Assembly (NCBI RefSeq): GCF_003351405.1
Contig: NZ_CP031240.1
Span: 806,001 to 870,000 of the forward strand
Direction: 5' to 3'
From: Haemophilus haemolyticus
Lineage (GTDB): Bacteria; Pseudomonadota; Gammaproteobacteria; Enterobacterales; Pasteurellaceae
DNA length: 64,000 bases
Shown: positions 47,497-58,087 of the stretch, piece by piece
How positions within the stretch are numbered: position 1 is the first letter of the stretch
Layout: the number at the start of each line of letters is the position of its first letter
Position numbers and translations under genes: made by a program
The notes under the pieces: model-generated
Told to the model about the DNA's origin: nothing
Databases searched by the model: none
Seen by the model: the letters and a program-made list of their open reading frames with translations, nothing else

Positions 47497-47919
47497 TACA
47501 AAAACCATACTCTATGCGTATGGAGCCAAATAGCTTAAGCGATGAACAGAAAAAATCCTCGCTATATAATGAACAAGGCTGACAACCAAAATTCAACATA
47601 TAGGAGGATTATCATGGTAAGTAAAACCAGTGACGATTCAAGTCTATCACACTCAAAATAGAACTGTAAGTAACACATTGTATTTATCCCGAAGTACAGA
47701 AGAAAAGCAATTTATGGAAAGTTAAGAGCAGATATAGGTCAAATATTGAGGCAGTTATGTGACTATAAAAATGTGGAGATAATAGAAGCGCATGCAATGC
47801 CAGACCCTATCCATATGCTCTTAAAAATCCCGCCTAAAATATCAGTATCAGGTTTTATGGGCTATCTGAAGGGAAAGTCAGCACTGATGATTTTTAAAAG
47901 ACACGCGAACTTAAAATAT

Positions 47920-48626
47920 GGGGCTGACGTAGATTAGTCCTAAATACCACACCATTTTCGCAATGTTTTAAGCTGTTCTTTTGGTGCTCCAAAGTTAAAC
48001 CGAAATTCACATTCCTTCAAGAATAAAGGAAAGTTTTTTTGGTCGATTCCATTATATTTTTGGAGTATTCTCTTCGCCTGACTCCAGAAATTTTCTATTC
48101 CATTTATGTGGTTTTGTTTCACCGCAAATAGTTCGGAATGATTGATTCGTTTGTGGTGAAATTTGCTCATATCAAGGGCATCATAGCTTCGATAAGTATC
48201 GGTATAACCCCTGTTAGGCTTGATTTTCCTCACAATAACAGGCATTAATGTCTCTGTTTTGGTATTTTCTACCACCACCGTAAATACTTTTCCTTGTCAC
48301 TTTAACAAACTGAATACGGCAACTTTTCCTGCTGCGCCTCGACCTCGTTTTCCTTTACGATGACCGCCAAAATAGCTTTCATCAAGCTCAATTTGACCAT
48401 CAAAAATCTCATCGGCTTCAAGAGCTAAATGATAACTAATGACTTCACGGATTTTTCGGTAAAAAATCGCTGAATTGGCTTGGATACAGAGTAAATCAGC
48501 CGCTACTCGGGCTGTAACTTCTAATACAAAAATTCAAGAAGCTTGTTTTGTATAGATTTCTTTAATTTACAATGGGTTATCTTCATTTTTTATAGACTAG
48601 AACACTTGCTAATCTACGTCAGCCCC
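47920..48626 (-). mobile_element. IS1016-type insertion sequence (IS1595 family), inserted into the IS200-type element
   Basis: 707 bp bounded by perfect 18-bp terminal inverted repeats, GGGGCTGACGTAGATTAG (47920-47937) and its complement (48609-48626). The 8-bp target duplication TAAAATAT lies on both sides (47912-47919 and 48627-48634). Size, ends and 8-bp duplication all fit IS1016, which is common in Haemophilus and known for flanking capsule genes in H. influenzae type b. Confidence 0.95.
47940..48586 (-). pseudogene. IS1016-type transposase, frameshifted and nonsense-mutated
   Basis: The minus strand from the ATG at 48586 reads MKITHCKLKKSIQNKLLEF. A base is missing in a T-run at 48527-48535. 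The protein continues in the next frame through ELDESYFGGHRKGKRGRGAA, the DDE-superfamily core. A TGA at 48299-48297 replaces the usual Arg after SLLK. The last 112 codons (VVVENTKTE to LRKWCGI) remain open. One lost codon in NSAIFYRK is also likely. Inactive. Confidence 0.9.
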
Positions 48627-48889
48627 TAAAATATAGGTATGGAAATAGGCATTTCTGGGCGAAAGGATTTTTTGTCAGCACAGTAGGGTTAAATATAAAA
48701 GTGGTAGAGGATTATATAAGAAACCAAGAAAAAGAAGATATGGTTCAAGATAATTTATCAACGAAAGAACATGTTGACCCCTTTAAGGGGTAATCAAGGA
48801 AATAATTAGACGCGGTTGTCAGTTCTCACAAGCACCTTAAGGGGCTTGTGAAGGAGAGTCCAAAAAATGCACGTTTTACATGCGGATTG

Positions 48890-49811
48890 TTATTTATCAT
48901 TTAAACGTAATTTCAAATCTTCAGCAGTTTGACAAGTCTTAATCTTATCAAACACTTGGTTCGCCTCATCATATTCCTTATTCAAATAACGTAACCATTG
49001 TTTAATTCGTGCCACATGATAAAAACCACTGTCATATTCATTTTCGACATTAGCATATTTTTTCAAGATTTTTTGAATCTCACACCAAGGCATTTTTTCT
49101 GCATTTGATTTCAGAACATGACTTAAATTCGGAATATTCAACGCGCCTCGCCCCACCATTAAATCCTGGCAGCCTGTTTGAGATAAGCAATCTTGCCCAT
49201 CTTGCCAATGCCAAATTTCTCCGTTAGCAATAACTGGAATGGATAAACGCTCTCGGACTTCGCTAATTTTTTTCCAATTAATTCGATCAGCGCGATAACC
49301 ATCAGCTTTTGTGCGTCCATGCACCGTAATTTCGGTGCTCTACCGCGTCAGCGATTTCAAAAGCTTGAGAAATATCATCCCAACCTAACCGCACTTTTAC
49401 ACTAACGGGGAATTCACTTGGCACGGCTCTGCGTAAGGCTTGAGTGGCACGATAAATCAATTCAGGCTGTTTCAATAATGCCGCACCACCATTACTGCCA
49501 TTCACTGTTTTAGAGGGGCAACCACAATTTAAATCAATGCCATGAGAGCCAAGATCGATTGATCGAATCGCATTTTCAGCAAGGCATTCTGGACGCTGCC
49601 CAAGCAACTGCACTCGCACAGGCGTGCCAGAAGAAGTAAAGCCCTGATTTTTTAATTCAGGGCATAAACGATAAAATACTTTTTCAGGGAGAAGTTGATC
49701 AACTACGCGAACAAATTCTGTTATACATAAATCATAGTCATTCACTTCTGTGAGAAGTTGACGCACAAAGGGATCTAGAACCCCTTGCATAGGCGCAAGA
49801 ATAACACGCAC
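48890..49811 (-). pseudogene. dusC: tRNA-dihydrouridine(16) synthase DusC, frameshifted
   Basis: The first part runs from a GTG at 49811 ([20 protein letters not shown]) through the catalytic segment [20 protein letters not shown] to ADAVE. After that the frame is lost. The second part resumes as [20 protein letters not shown] and continues to the stop at 48890. Comparison with DusC (ADAV-QQAGATE) suggests that about 11 bases are missing near 49337. DusC reduces U16 in tRNA. The gene overlaps the djlA stop by one base (TAGTG), so its translation would be coupled to djlA. Likely non-functional. Confidence 0.88.
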
Positions 49812-50677
49812 TATTTCCAGCCTTTCGCTTTACAAATTAAATCGTAAGCGGCTTGAATCTGTTGAGTTTTTTCTTTTGCCATTTCCATCATTTCTGGAGG
49901 TAAACCTTTCGCCACGAGTTTATCTGGATGGTGTTCATTCATTAAACGACGATAAGCACGCTTAACCGTGTTTTGCTCGTCAGACTCAGTCACACCCAAT
50001 ACTTTATAGGCATCATTTAAAGTTGGGCCTGAAGCATATTGGTAACCACCACTATTTTGTTGCTGATATTGGTAGCCACCTTGATATGCACCTTGTTGAT
50101 ATTGCTGATAAAAACCGCCTTGAGTAAAAGCTCTAGCAGCCATTTCCATCGCAATCATTTGTTCAAATTGCATACGAGAAAGACCCAGTTCTTCAGCAAT
50201 TACATAAAGCACTTCTTTCTCATTTTCGTGAAGTTCTGAATCGGCAAAAGCCGCTTGAACTTGCACTTGTAAGAACATTCGCAATAAATCAGCACGTTGC
50301 CCACAACCAATGCGAAATTCACGGATAACCTGGCGAATTGGGAAATCAGACTCTTTACCGCGACGAAACGCATCTTGCGCTAATTTACGCCCAGCATCAT
50401 CCAGTTTTAGCTGAATCATTAATTGATTAGCTAATTGGATATCTTCTTCTGTTACACACCCTTTCGATTTACTTAAATGCCCTAACACCGCAAAGGTGGT
50501 TTGCATAAACAAGTCTTGACGCGTTGTTTTCTTTTTAAAGAAACTGGAACTTACCGAGCCAAGCTCATACAATTTTTTATCTGCAATAGAACCTAAAATG
50601 AGCCCTGCAATCGCACCAAAAAATCCACCAACTTTCCAACCTAAAAATACGCCTATAATTTTTCCAATAAATCCCAT
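49811..50677 (-). CDS. djlA: co-chaperone DjlA
   Basis: 288 aa. An N-terminal transmembrane segment covers about 5-28 ([20 protein letters not shown]). A TerB-like helical domain covers about 55-170. A Gln/Gly/Tyr-rich linker ([20 protein letters not shown]) leads to the C-terminal J domain with HPD ([12 protein letters not shown]). DjlA is anchored in the inner membrane, stimulates DnaK and takes part in envelope stress responses. It is the third gene of rph-pyrE-djlA-dusC. Confidence 0.94.
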   Translation of the reverse strand: MGFIGKIIGVFLGWKVGGFFGAIAGLILGSIADKKLYELGSVSSSFFKKKTTRQDLFMQTTFAVLGHLSKSKGCVTEEDIQLANQLMIQLKLDDAGRKLAQDAFRRGKESDFPIRQVIREFRIGCGQRADLLRMFLQVQVQAAFADSELHENEKEVLYVIAEELGLSRMQFEQMIAMEMAARAFTQGGFYQQYQQGAYQGGYQYQQQNSGGYQYASGPTLNDAYKVLGVTESDEQNTVKRAYRRLMNEHHPDKLVAKGLPPEMMEMAKEKTQQIQAAYDLICKAKGWK

Positions 50678-50755
50678 TCTTTCCCCTGTTAAGTCAAAGT
50701 GCGGTTATTTTTATAATGTTATTTATAATGATGACAAAAATTTATTTCTCAAGTT

Positions 50756-51397
50756 TTATACGCCAAATTCAGCACGATAAGCACGCATTTCTGGCAAATG
50801 GCTACTGTATCGAGGATCTTGTTCGATAAATTGCATCAAATCATCTAAATCAATGATTGATAGCACTTGGCATTGATAATCACGTTCTACTTCTTGAATT
50901 GCTGAAAGCTCGCCTTTTCCTCGCTCCTTACGGTTTAAGGCGATTAATACCGCCGCAAGCTCTGCCTGATTTGCACTGATTAATTCCATAGATTCACGAA
51001 TTGCAGTACCAGCCGTAATCACGTCATCCACAAGCAAAATTTTTCCTTGCAATGGGCTACCAATTAAATTGCCGCCCTCTCCGTGATCTTTCACTTCTTT
51101 GCGATTAAAACAGACGGGTTTATCAATACCATAACGATTAAATAGCGCCACCGAAACTGAAGTGCCAATTGGAATACCTTTGTAAGCAGGGCCAAAAACC
51201 ACATCAAAATCTACCGCACTTGCCTGAATTGCCGCAGCATAAAACTCGCCTAAACGCGCTAAATCAGCCCCCGTATTAAACAAACCCGCATTGAAAAAAT
51301 ACGGACTTTTACGCCCTGATTTCAAAGTAAATTCTCCGAATTTCAATACATTTCGGCTTAAAGCAAATTCGATAAAATCGCGTTTATATTGTTCCAT
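50756..51397 (-). CDS. pyrE: orotate phosphoribosyltransferase
   Basis: 213 aa with the PRPP-binding motif [16 protein letters not shown] near residues 117-132 and the active-site loop [18 protein letters not shown] near 98-115. It converts orotate and PRPP to OMP in pyrimidine synthesis. It lies 23 bases after rph, the conserved rph-pyrE pair. Confidence 0.97.
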
Positions 51398-51420
51398 TTT
51401 TTAATTCCTACAAACCGTAT

Positions 51421-52137
51421 TTATAAGCCTAGCGCTTCGCGTTGAGCGATGAAAATTTGATTACAACCCTGTTTCGCTAAATCTAATAATGTTAATAATT
51501 CTTCATGGCTAAATGGTTCGCCTTCTGCGGTACCTTGTACCTCAATCATGCGACCATCTTCCATCATCACAACATTCATATCCGTTTCTGCTGCAGAATC
51601 TTCCACGTATTCCAAATCACAAACAGCTTGCCCCTCAACAATCCCTACGGAAATTGCCGAAACTAGCCCTTTAATTGGGTTAGTTTTTAACGTGCCATTC
51701 TCAATTAAACCATTGATCGCATCACATAATGCGACAGCAGCACCAGTAATGGATGCAGTACGTGTGCCACCATCTGCTTGAATAACATCACAATCTAAAG
51801 TAATCGTACGTTCACCAAGTGCTTTAAGATCCACCATCGCGCGCAAAGAGCGGGCAATTAAACGTTGAATTTCCATTGTGCGTCCACCTTGTTTACCTTT
51901 AGCCGCTTCACGTTGCATACGACTATGTGTTGAACGTGGCAACATTCCATATTCAGCCGTGACCCAGCCTTGCCCTTGTCCCTTTAAGAAACGTGGTACA
52001 GCATCTTCCACTGTTGCAGTACAAAGCACCTTGGTATCACCAAATTCAACAAGCACAGAACCTTCAGCGTGCTTGGTGTAATTACGGGTAATTTTAATTT
52101 GGCGGGGTTGATTATTTTCTCGATTATTTGGACGCAT
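51421..52137 (-). CDS. rph: ribonuclease PH
   Basis: 238 aa, full length, [20 protein letters not shown] at the start. It has the PNPase-like core with [40 protein letters not shown], and the phosphate-binding [11 protein letters not shown]. It is a phosphorolytic 3'-5' exonuclease that trims tRNA 3' ends. Unlike E. coli K-12, where rph is frameshifted, the gene here is intact. The first gene of the operon. Confidence 0.97.
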   Translation of the reverse strand: MRPNNRENNQPRQIKITRNYTKHAEGSVLVEFGDTKVLCTATVEDAVPRFLKGQGQGWVTAEYGMLPRSTHSRMQREAAKGKQGGRTMEIQRLIARSLRAMVDLKALGERTITLDCDVIQADGGTRTASITGAAVALCDAINGLIENGTLKTNPIKGLVSAISVGIVEGQAVCDLEYVEDSAAETDMNVVMMEDGRMIEVQGTAEGEPFSHEELLTLLDLAKQGCNQIFIAQREALGL

Positions 52138-52207
52138 AATTATTCCTTGATATGGTTTCGAACGATGTAATAAAAAAGCGCACTATTCTAGCACGCTTTG
52201 GTTTTCA

Positions 52208-53950
52208 TTATTGGGTAGTTTTTTCAAAGTCACGAATTTTATGGAAAGTTTCGTTTAAATCTGCCGCAAAATTAATCTTTTGAATTTCCGGCGAAGAATT
52301 AGATTTAACTAACATTCTCAACGGCTGAAACTGCATATTGCACAAGTAAAGTTGTTGATGGGGCAACATGTGTTGAACAAATCGAGTAAGCGCATGAATG
52401 CCACCTGCATCAAGTACTGTCACTGCATCACATTGCAGCACAATATGTCGGATTTCATGATCGGTATGAACCGTTCTATCATGCAAATCCGCAAATAATT
52501 TATCCGCAGCAGCAAAGAAAAGTGGACCACTAATTCGGTAAACCAACACATCATCTAAATCTTCAGGCGCATTGTATTCAATGGCTTTTGTCATCTCAGC
52601 AATGGTTCGAATAAACAAGAGACTTGCAAGCAACACCCCAACACTAATCGCAATCACCATATCAAACAATACGGTCAAAATAAGACAAGTCAGCAACACT
52701 GCCATTTCATTTTTGCCTGAACGGCGAGCAAGATGAATAATATCGTGCACACTTGCCATATTCCACGCCACCACTAACAACAAAGCAGCCATCGATGACA
52801 AAGGCAAATAAGAAAGCGTTTGCGAAAACAAAAGTAAAGTGAATAAAACAAGTATTGCGTGTACGACACTCGATATTGGCGATACAGCCCCTGATTTCAC
52901 ATTAGCCGCAGAACGAGCAATCGCAGCTGTTGCCGTAATCCCGCCAAAAAACGGAGAAATGATATTCCCCAATCCTTGCGCTAATAACTCGTTATTGGAG
53001 TGATGTTTAGTATCAGTCATATTATCTAAAATTACGGCGCAAAGAAGTGATTCGATTGCGCCCAATACCGCCATTGAAAAAGCAGCAGGTAACAACGCTT
53101 GTAAGCTATTAAAATCCCAATGAATTAATTCACCTTGCGCATCAGGAATATTCCACGGTAGAGAAAAATCTGGCAATACATTAGGAATTCCATGACCAAT
53201 GGAACCATCAGGCAAAGTATATTGGAATGCCGAGCCAATCGTCGCCACCTCAAAACCAAAATACTGTAATGTTAGAGCTAAAATCGTGCCAATAATCACA
53301 GCAGGTAAATGCCCCGGCACTGCCAAACGTAATTTATGCCATTGAGCCAGGACTAATAGGGTTACTACACCAACCGCTGCATTAGCCCAATTTATCGTAG
53401 GAAGTGCGGTAAAAATTGTTTGGATTTTTTCAAGATAATGCGCTGGCATTTTTTCTATAGAAAGCCCCAAAAAATCCTTAATCTGCAAAGTACCAATAGT
53501 AATCCCAATCCCACAAGTAAAACCTAAGGTTACGGGCAAAGGAATATATTCAATTAAACGCCCTAGACGAAATAACGCCATCAAAACCAAAATCAGCCCA
53601 GAAAGCAACGTTGCCATCAAAAGACCACTTAGCCCAAATTGTTGAGTAACAGGGTACAGAATCACAACAAAAGCTGCTGTAGGCCCAGATATATTAAAGC
53701 GAGAACCACCAGTCAGTGCGATAACGATACCCGCAATAATTGCCGTATAAAGACCATGTTGTGGCGGTACACCACTTGCAATAGCCAAAGCCATGGAAAG
53801 CGGAATCGCAATCACACCAACGGTTAACCCTGAAATAATGTAGCGAATCAACGATTTTTTCGAATAACCTAAACGAAAGGAATCTTTCAGCGCGCTAAAG
53901 GGTTTTATGGATAAAAAAACATTTTTAGAAAATAACGCTTTAATATGCAT
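52208..53950 (-). CDS. SulP-family inorganic anion transporter
   Basis: 580 aa. Ten to twelve hydrophobic segments lie in residues 30-430, with the SulP signature region [20 protein letters not shown] and [15 protein letters not shown] cytosolic C-terminal STAS domain begins near residue 450 ([20 protein letters not shown]). SulP proteins move sulfate, bicarbonate, dicarboxylates or similar anions across the inner membrane. The substrate cannot be read from sequence. It stands alone between rph and a tRNA-Ser. Confidence 0.9.
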   Translation of the reverse strand: MHIKALFSKNVFLSIKPFSALKDSFRLGYSKKSLIRYIISGLTVGVIAIPLSMALAIASGVPPQHGLYTAIIAGIVIALTGGSRFNISGPTAAFVVILYPVTQQFGLSGLLMATLLSGLILVLMALFRLGRLIEYIPLPVTLGFTCGIGITIGTLQIKDFLGLSIEKMPAHYLEKIQTIFTALPTINWANAAVGVVTLLVLAQWHKLRLAVPGHLPAVIIGTILALTLQYFGFEVATIGSAFQYTLPDGSIGHGIPNVLPDFSLPWNIPDAQGELIHWDFNSLQALLPAAFSMAVLGAIESLLCAVILDNMTDTKHHSNNELLAQGLGNIISPFFGGITATAAIARSAANVKSGAVSPISSVVHAILVLFTLLLFSQTLSYLPLSSMAALLLVVAWNMASVHDIIHLARRSGKNEMAVLLTCLILTVLFDMVIAISVGVLLASLLFIRTIAEMTKAIEYNAPEDLDDVLVYRISGPLFFAAADKLFADLHDRTVHTDHEIRHIVLQCDAVTVLDAGGIHALTRFVQHMLPHQQLYLCNMQFQPLRMLVKSNSSPEIQKINFAADLNETFHKIRDFEKTTQ

Positions 53951-54030
53951 AAAAAACTACAAACGATAAATAAAGTGCGGTTATTCTAGCGAAACTTTTA
54001 AAAGTTTTTTATGTTCTAGCGCAAAAAACT

Positions 54031-54059
54031 TGACTAAACTGGAGCAAATCTTTATAGTT
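54031..54059 (+). promoter_or_regulatory. sigma70 promoter for tRNA-Ser
   Basis: TTGACT (54031-54036), a 17-bp spacer and TATAGT (54054-54059), 14 bases upstream of the tRNA. Confidence 0.75.
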
Positions 54060-54073
54060 TGCGCACCTTTCAC

Positions 54074-54163
54074 GGTGAGATGTCCGAGTGGTTGAAGGAG
54101 CACGCCTGGAAAGCGTGTATGCGGGAAACTGCATCAAGGGTTCGAATCCCTTTCTCACCGCCA
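54074..54163 (+). tRNA. tRNA-Ser (GGA)
   Basis: 90 nt with acceptor GGTGAGA/TCTCACC, anticodon stem CACGC/GCGTG and loop CTGGAAA, giving GGA. It has a long variable arm and encoded CCA. Its 3' half is the likely attachment site of the integrase fragment downstream. Confidence 0.97.
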
Positions 54164-54362
54164 CGAACCTTGTCAAATAACGTCTATCTTGTCAAAAAAC
54201 AACGTAAAAATAATGATTTAGTTATATCTAATCTGTTTCTTTCGTTGGTCTATGTTTGTCTTTGTTTCCGTTTTTAACCCCCTATTTAACCCTCTGTTAA
54301 TTTTGGGGATCTTAGGTGGGGGTTAAAACGTTTAGTTTTTAATCATACAAAGACATTTCATT

Positions 54363-54683
54363 ATGAAAATAATCAAACCTCTTACAGACTCAAAGATCCT
54401 ATCATTTAAAGCACAGGAAAAAGAATATACAAAACATGATGGAAAAGAATCAGGGCTAGGAATAAAAATTAATTCTAGTGGCTCTAAGATTTGGTATTTT
54501 TTCTATAAATTCGATAATAGAAAAAGAAAAATGAGTTTAGGCGAATATCCCGCCCTTTCATTAGTTCATGCGCGCGAAATGGCTCAAGAATATCGAGGTT
54601 TAGTCCTTCGCCATATTGATCCTCAAGTTTATCGACAATCTTTGCTTAACCCAGTCGAAGAAAATAAAATTACCATTTTCTGA
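54363..54683 (+). pseudogene. tyrosine recombinase (P4-type integrase), N-terminal remnant
   Basis: About 95 residues match the N-terminal arm-binding domain of phage P4-type integrases (LTDSKILSFKAQEKEYTKHD, then GLGIKINSSGSKIWYFFYKF and KMSLGEYPALSLVHARE). The core-binding domain and the catalytic domain (R-H-R-Y) are absent. The frame stops at 54683. It lies 200 bp after tRNA-Ser in the orientation typical of islands integrated at tRNA 3' ends. The 54164-54362 gap shows only a short AT-rich run, with no second att copy visible. Confidence 0.85.
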
Positions 54684-54817
54684 AATGGCAATTAGATGGC
54701 GTGATAAACGTTTAAAATTAGGAGCTATTTGATACTTTTGAGCAACTTGAAAAAACGATTCATAAGTACATTCATTATTACTATAATAAGTGTATTCACT
54801 GTAAACTCAAAGAACTA

Positions 54818-54838
54818 AGCCCTGTAAACTACAGGGCT
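54818..54838. repeat. perfect palindrome in the island scar
   Basis: AGCCCTGTA (54818-54826) and TACAGGGCT (54830-54838) around AAC. It is not followed by Ts. It may be a remnant of phage or island DNA between the integrase stub and bamC. Confidence 0.5.
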
Positions 54839-54851
54839 CACTCCTTGATTT

Positions 54852-54879
54852 GACAGTCTAACTTTTTTGGGACAGCTCA
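54852..54879 (-). repeat. solo terminal repeat of an IS3-type element
   Basis: On the minus strand it starts TGAGCTGTCCCAAAAAAGTT and then AGACTGTC. This closely resembles the left end of the IS3-type remnant at 59321 (TGATCTGACCTCAAAAAGTT, then AGAGTG). No transposase remains beside it, so it is an IS scar. Confidence 0.6.
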
Positions 54880-54895
54880 TTAACTGAGCTTTTAT

Positions 54896-55900
54896 TTATC
54901 TTGCAATCAAGTTACTAATCGCTTGGTAAATTCTCTCGGCTGAATCGCCCGATAATGCCTTGCCTTTTTCATCAGAAATGACAACGGAGCTTTGTCTGCC
55001 ATGATCAGAAATTTGCATTTGGTAAGTGCCGTTTTCAAGTTCTGGAAGTTCAGTACCCATGCGCAACCAATCTTCTTTTTTTAATGCTGAATATTTTAAT
55101 TCACGATAACCTTTACCAGCAGTTTCAGATTTGATCGCAAAACCCACTTTAGGTAAAGCTCCACCTAATTTTTCCCATGCTTGACCAAAATTAACATTCA
55201 TCGCTAATGCAGTTTGACCATTCAAATCCTGAATAATTTGCGAAGCTACCGCTCCCACAGAAGCACTAGATAAATCTTGTTGCTGTTTGTTGTAAGCAGA
55301 AGTTAGTGCAGACACAATGCGGTTTAAGCGTTCAGACGTATAACGTTGCTTGTCAGATACACTTGGAGTGAAAATCACACCATCACGACGCATTTGCAAA
55401 ACAGATACTGCTAGTGCACTCGCATCTTGAGCCATAACTTGTTCTACTTGATATTTAATCTCAGTGCTCGATTTATCACCAATTCGTCCTGTTGGCGCCC
55501 AGTCAGTTGTTAAAATCGCACCATTCGTCGTTGATGAAATACCGTCTTCTTTTAATAATCGTTCAACTTGTTGTAGGTTATACACACTCGCTTGCTGTTC
55601 TGGATACACGATCAATGCCTGTTCACCATCGAATTGTGTTAATGAATTTTCAATAATCGCTAATGGTATTGATGGAGGACGAATATCAATATTTTCTCCC
55701 TTTTTCACAGCAATATTAGGCAACGCATAAGTATCATCTGTTTTTGGTAGCATTACACCACCGCTCGCCAATGGTGAGAATCCAGGGATAGAAGCCTCTG
55801 ATTTTTGGAAAGAATCATTAGCAGTCTTTAATGCTTCAGGATCAGACGAACAACCAGCCAATACGATAACCGCTGCTAAACTCAACATTATTTTTTTCAT
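54896..55900 (-). CDS. bamC: outer membrane assembly lipoprotein BamC
   Basis: 334 aa. MKKIMLSLAAVIVLAGCSSD is a lipoprotein signal with Cys17. An unstructured N-terminal stretch follows, then two helix-grip domains (about 95-200 and 215-330). This architecture and the segment VGFAIKSETAGKGYRELKYS match BamC/NlpB. It is a subunit of the BAM complex that folds outer-membrane proteins. It lies downstream of dapA, as in E. coli, with a 98-bp gap containing an uptake signal. Confidence 0.92.
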   Translation of the reverse strand: MKKIMLSLAAVIVLAGCSSDPEALKTANDSFQKSEASIPGFSPLASGGVMLPKTDDTYALPNIAVKKGENIDIRPPSIPLAIIENSLTQFDGEQALIVYPEQQASVYNLQQVERLLKEDGISSTTNGAILTTDWAPTGRIGDKSSTEIKYQVEQVMAQDASALAVSVLQMRRDGVIFTPSVSDKQRYTSERLNRIVSALTSAYNKQQQDLSSASVGAVASQIIQDLNGQTALAMNVNFGQAWEKLGGALPKVGFAIKSETAGKGYRELKYSALKKEDWLRMGTELPELENGTYQMQISDHGRQSSVVISDEKGKALSGDSAERIYQAISNLIAR

Positions 55901-55998
55901 ATTTGAACCTTAACTAAATTGAAAACTTTATGAATTTTGACCGCACTTCGACAGTCTATAATGCAAAAAGTTTAGGGATAATGACTTACCCCTGATTT

Positions 55999-56895
55999 TT
56001 ATAATAATCCTGCTATTTTCAGTGCTTCTTCTACTTTTGGTTGAACTTCTTCGCTTAACACCGTCAATGGCAAACGTAAATGTGCTGACTTAATTAAACC
56101 TAAACGATAAGCCGCCCATTTCACAGGAATTGGGTTCGATTCGATAAAGAGATCATGATGTAAACGCATTAAGCGAGCATTAATTGCTTCTGCTTTAGCA
56201 AAATCTCCCGCAAGCGCATAGCGACACATATCCGCCATATCTTTCGGTGCTAAGTTATTCGTTACAGAAATCACGCCTTCTGCACCGAGTTTCATCGCAT
56301 CCAAACTCGTTGCATCGTCACCACTTAATACGATAAAATCCTTGCCTGCGAGCTCTTTAATTTTGGTGACACGACTGATATCTCCAGTCGCTTCTTTAAT
56401 ACCAACAATGTTGCTGATTTTCGCTAAACGAGCAACAGTTTCTGGCTTCATATCGCTACCGGTACGACCTGGTACGTTATAAAGAATTTGCGGTAAATCT
56501 GTACATTCAGCAATGGCTTTAAAATGCTGGAAGATTCCTTCTTGGGTTGGTTTATTGTAGTAAGGTACAACGGATAGACAACCCGCAACGCCACTATCGC
56601 GTAATAATTTTGTCATTGTAATTGCTTCGCTCGTCGCATTTGCGCCTGCGCCAGCAATCACAGGAATACGACCTTTGGCAAATTCAACCGTCTTCTCAAT
56701 AACCTTTACATTTTCTTCAATACTTAATGTCGCTGATTCACCTGTTGTTCCCACAGAAACAAGCGCACTAGAGCCTGCCTCAATGTGATATTCCACCAAT
56801 TTTTCTAAACAAGCGAAATCTACTTCGCCGTAATTATTCATAGGTGTAACAAGTGCGACAATACTGCCTGAAAATAAAGGATTTTGTGCTGACAT
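55999..56895 (-). CDS. dapA: 4-hydroxy-tetrahydrodipicolinate synthase
   Basis: 298 aa, TIM barrel. The [10 protein letters not shown] motif (residues 48-57) binds pyruvate's carboxylate, YNVPGRTG has the catalytic Tyr near 137, and the Schiff-base lysine is in VGIKEATGD near 165. It condenses aspartate semialdehyde (made by Asd, 10619) with pyruvate in the lysine/diaminopimelate branch. It is divergent from bcp. Confidence 0.97.
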   Translation of the reverse strand: MSAQNPLFSGSIVALVTPMNNYGEVDFACLEKLVEYHIEAGSSALVSVGTTGESATLSIEENVKVIEKTVEFAKGRIPVIAGAGANATSEAITMTKLLRDSGVAGCLSVVPYYNKPTQEGIFQHFKAIAECTDLPQILYNVPGRTGSDMKPETVARLAKISNIVGIKEATGDISRVTKIKELAGKDFIVLSGDDATSLDAMKLGAEGVISVTNNLAPKDMADMCRYALAGDFAKAEAINARLMRLHHDLFIESNPIPVKWAAYRLGLIKSAHLRLPLTVLSEEVQPKVEEALKIAGLL

Positions 56896-56996
56896 AGAAC
56901 CTCCGTTGGTTTTTTAATTTTATTATTTGGTATAGCTCGTTATAGTCGCTAAAATGACTTGAATTTGCAAATATTTTTTCATCAAAGGAGCTTTTT

Positions 56997-57464
56997 ATGA
57001 ATCCATTATCCGTTGGTAGCCAAGCACCCATTTTTACGTTATTAAATCAGCAAGAACAACCCGTTTCTTTAAATGATTTTCTCGGTAAAAAAGTGTTAGT
57101 CTATTTTTACCCAAAAGCACTCACGCCTGGCTGCACAACACAAGCATGCGGATTGCGTGATAGTAAATCAGAATTAGATGAATTAGGATTAGTTGTACTT
57201 GGCATTAGCCCCGATACACCGAAAAAATTAGCTCAATTTATTGAGAAAAAAGCCCTTAATTTCACACTACTTTCCGATCCTGATCACAAAGTTGCAGAAC
57301 AATTTGGCGTATGGGATGAGAAAAAATTCATGGGTAAAACTTATGATGGTATTCACCGAATTAGTTTTTTAATTGATGAAAACGGAAAAATTATTCACGT
57401 ATTTGATAAATTCAAAACAACAGAACACCATCAAGTTATCGTTGATTATCTTCGATCCCTATAA
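56997..57464 (+). CDS. bcp: thiol peroxidase Bcp (peroxiredoxin Q)
   Basis: 155 aa. The peroxidatic cysteine is in ALTPGCTTQACGLRD, and the resolving cysteine sits five residues later in the same helix, the C-x4-C arrangement of typical Bcp. It reduces hydroperoxides in the cytosol with thioredoxin. It is divergent from dapA. A strong dyad terminator follows, so exbB has its own promoter. Confidence 0.95.
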   Translation: MNPLSVGSQAPIFTLLNQQEQPVSLNDFLGKKVLVYFYPKALTPGCTTQACGLRDSKSELDELGLVVLGISPDTPKKLAQFIEKKALNFTLLSDPDHKVAEQFGVWDEKKFMGKTYDGIHRISFLIDENGKIIHVFDKFKTTEHHQVIVDYLRSL

Positions 57465-57472
57465 CCCTTCAA

Positions 57473-57510
57473 AAATTACCGCACTTTTCTATATAAAGTG
57501 CGGTAAAAAT
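57473..57510. terminator. uptake-signal dyad terminator after bcp
   Basis: TTACCGCACTTT (57477-57488) pairs perfectly with AAAGTGCGGTAA (57495-57506) around TCTATA. Both arms are exact uptake signals. A- and T-rich flanks follow on either side. Confidence 0.88.
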
Positions 57511-57570
57511 TAATTATTTTTTCAGTTCGATATTTACGCGTTATTCCGCCTTTGCTAGAATTTATCCTTA

Positions 57571-57589
57571 ATTGAAATTCATTCTCAAT
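57571..57589 (+). promoter_or_regulatory. probable Fur box upstream of exbB
   Basis: ATTGAAATTCATTCTCAAT is a 19-bp interrupted palindrome (ATTGA...TCAAT). It resembles the Fur consensus in spacing and in its AAT/ATT content. It lies 43 bases before exbB, where Fur repression with iron is expected for a TonB system. Confidence 0.7.
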
Positions 57590-57631
57590 TATATTCCCAA
57601 GATATTTCTCAAATAATAAGGACAGAAAAAA

Positions 57632-58084
57632 ATGATGCAGCTTTTTGATTTTTTACAACAGTATAGTGACTACTTTATCATCGGTTTATTATTACTGATG
57701 AGCATTATTATGCTAGCCATGGTAATTGAGCGTTATCTTTTCTTAAGAAAGGTAAACGTCGCACACTATTCCACCATTCACGCATTAGATATCGATTTAA
57801 ATCGCAATATGACCGTAATCTCCACCATTGGCGCAAATGCACCATATGTTGGTTTGCTTGGTACAGTTATCGGGATTTTATTAACGTTTTATCAAATCGG
57901 TCATGGCGGTGGTGAAATTGACACTGGCGTCATTATGATGCACTTATCTTTAGCATTAAAAGCGACAGCATTAGGTATTCTTGTGGCTATTCCATCTATG
58001 GTGTTTTATAACGGTTTAGGTCGTAAAGTTGAAGTTAATCGTTTGAAATGGAAAGTGTTAAACGAACAAAAAGATAAGGAATAG
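57632..58084 (+). CDS. exbB: biopolymer transport protein ExbB
   Basis: 150 aa, shorter than E. coli ExbB (244) but the usual length in Haemophilus. It has three membrane segments, the MotA/TolQ-type core [20 protein letters not shown] at about 62-81 and [20 protein letters not shown] near 115-134. It forms the pentameric proton channel that energises TonB. It is 3 bases from exbD. Confidence 0.96.
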   Translation: MMQLFDFLQQYSDYFIIGLLLLMSIIMLAMVIERYLFLRKVNVAHYSTIHALDIDLNRNMTVISTIGANAPYVGLLGTVIGILLTFYQIGHGGGEIDTGVIMMHLSLALKATALGILVAIPSMVFYNGLGRKVEVNRLKWKVLNEQKDKE

Positions 58085-58087
58085 TCC

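Larger units (their letters stand above)
47614..48793 (+). pseudogene. IS200/IS605-type transposase TnpA, nonsense-mutated and split by IS1016
   Basis: With a canonical TAGGAGG ribosome site, the frame starts at 47614 (MVSKTSDDSSLSHSK), meets TAG at 47659 and TAA at 47671, and continues in the same frame as HIVFIPKYRRKAIYGKLRAD up to HANLKY at 47919. IS1016 interrupts it there. The reading resumes at 48635 (RYGNRHFWAKGFF) and ends KEHVDPFKG, TAA 48791-48793. It matches IS200/IS1541-type Y1 transposases. The catalytic HUH motif has lost its first His (MPDPIHML for MPDHIHML). The catalytic Tyr is kept in VVEDYIRNQEKED. The gene is dead several times over. Confidence 0.9.
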
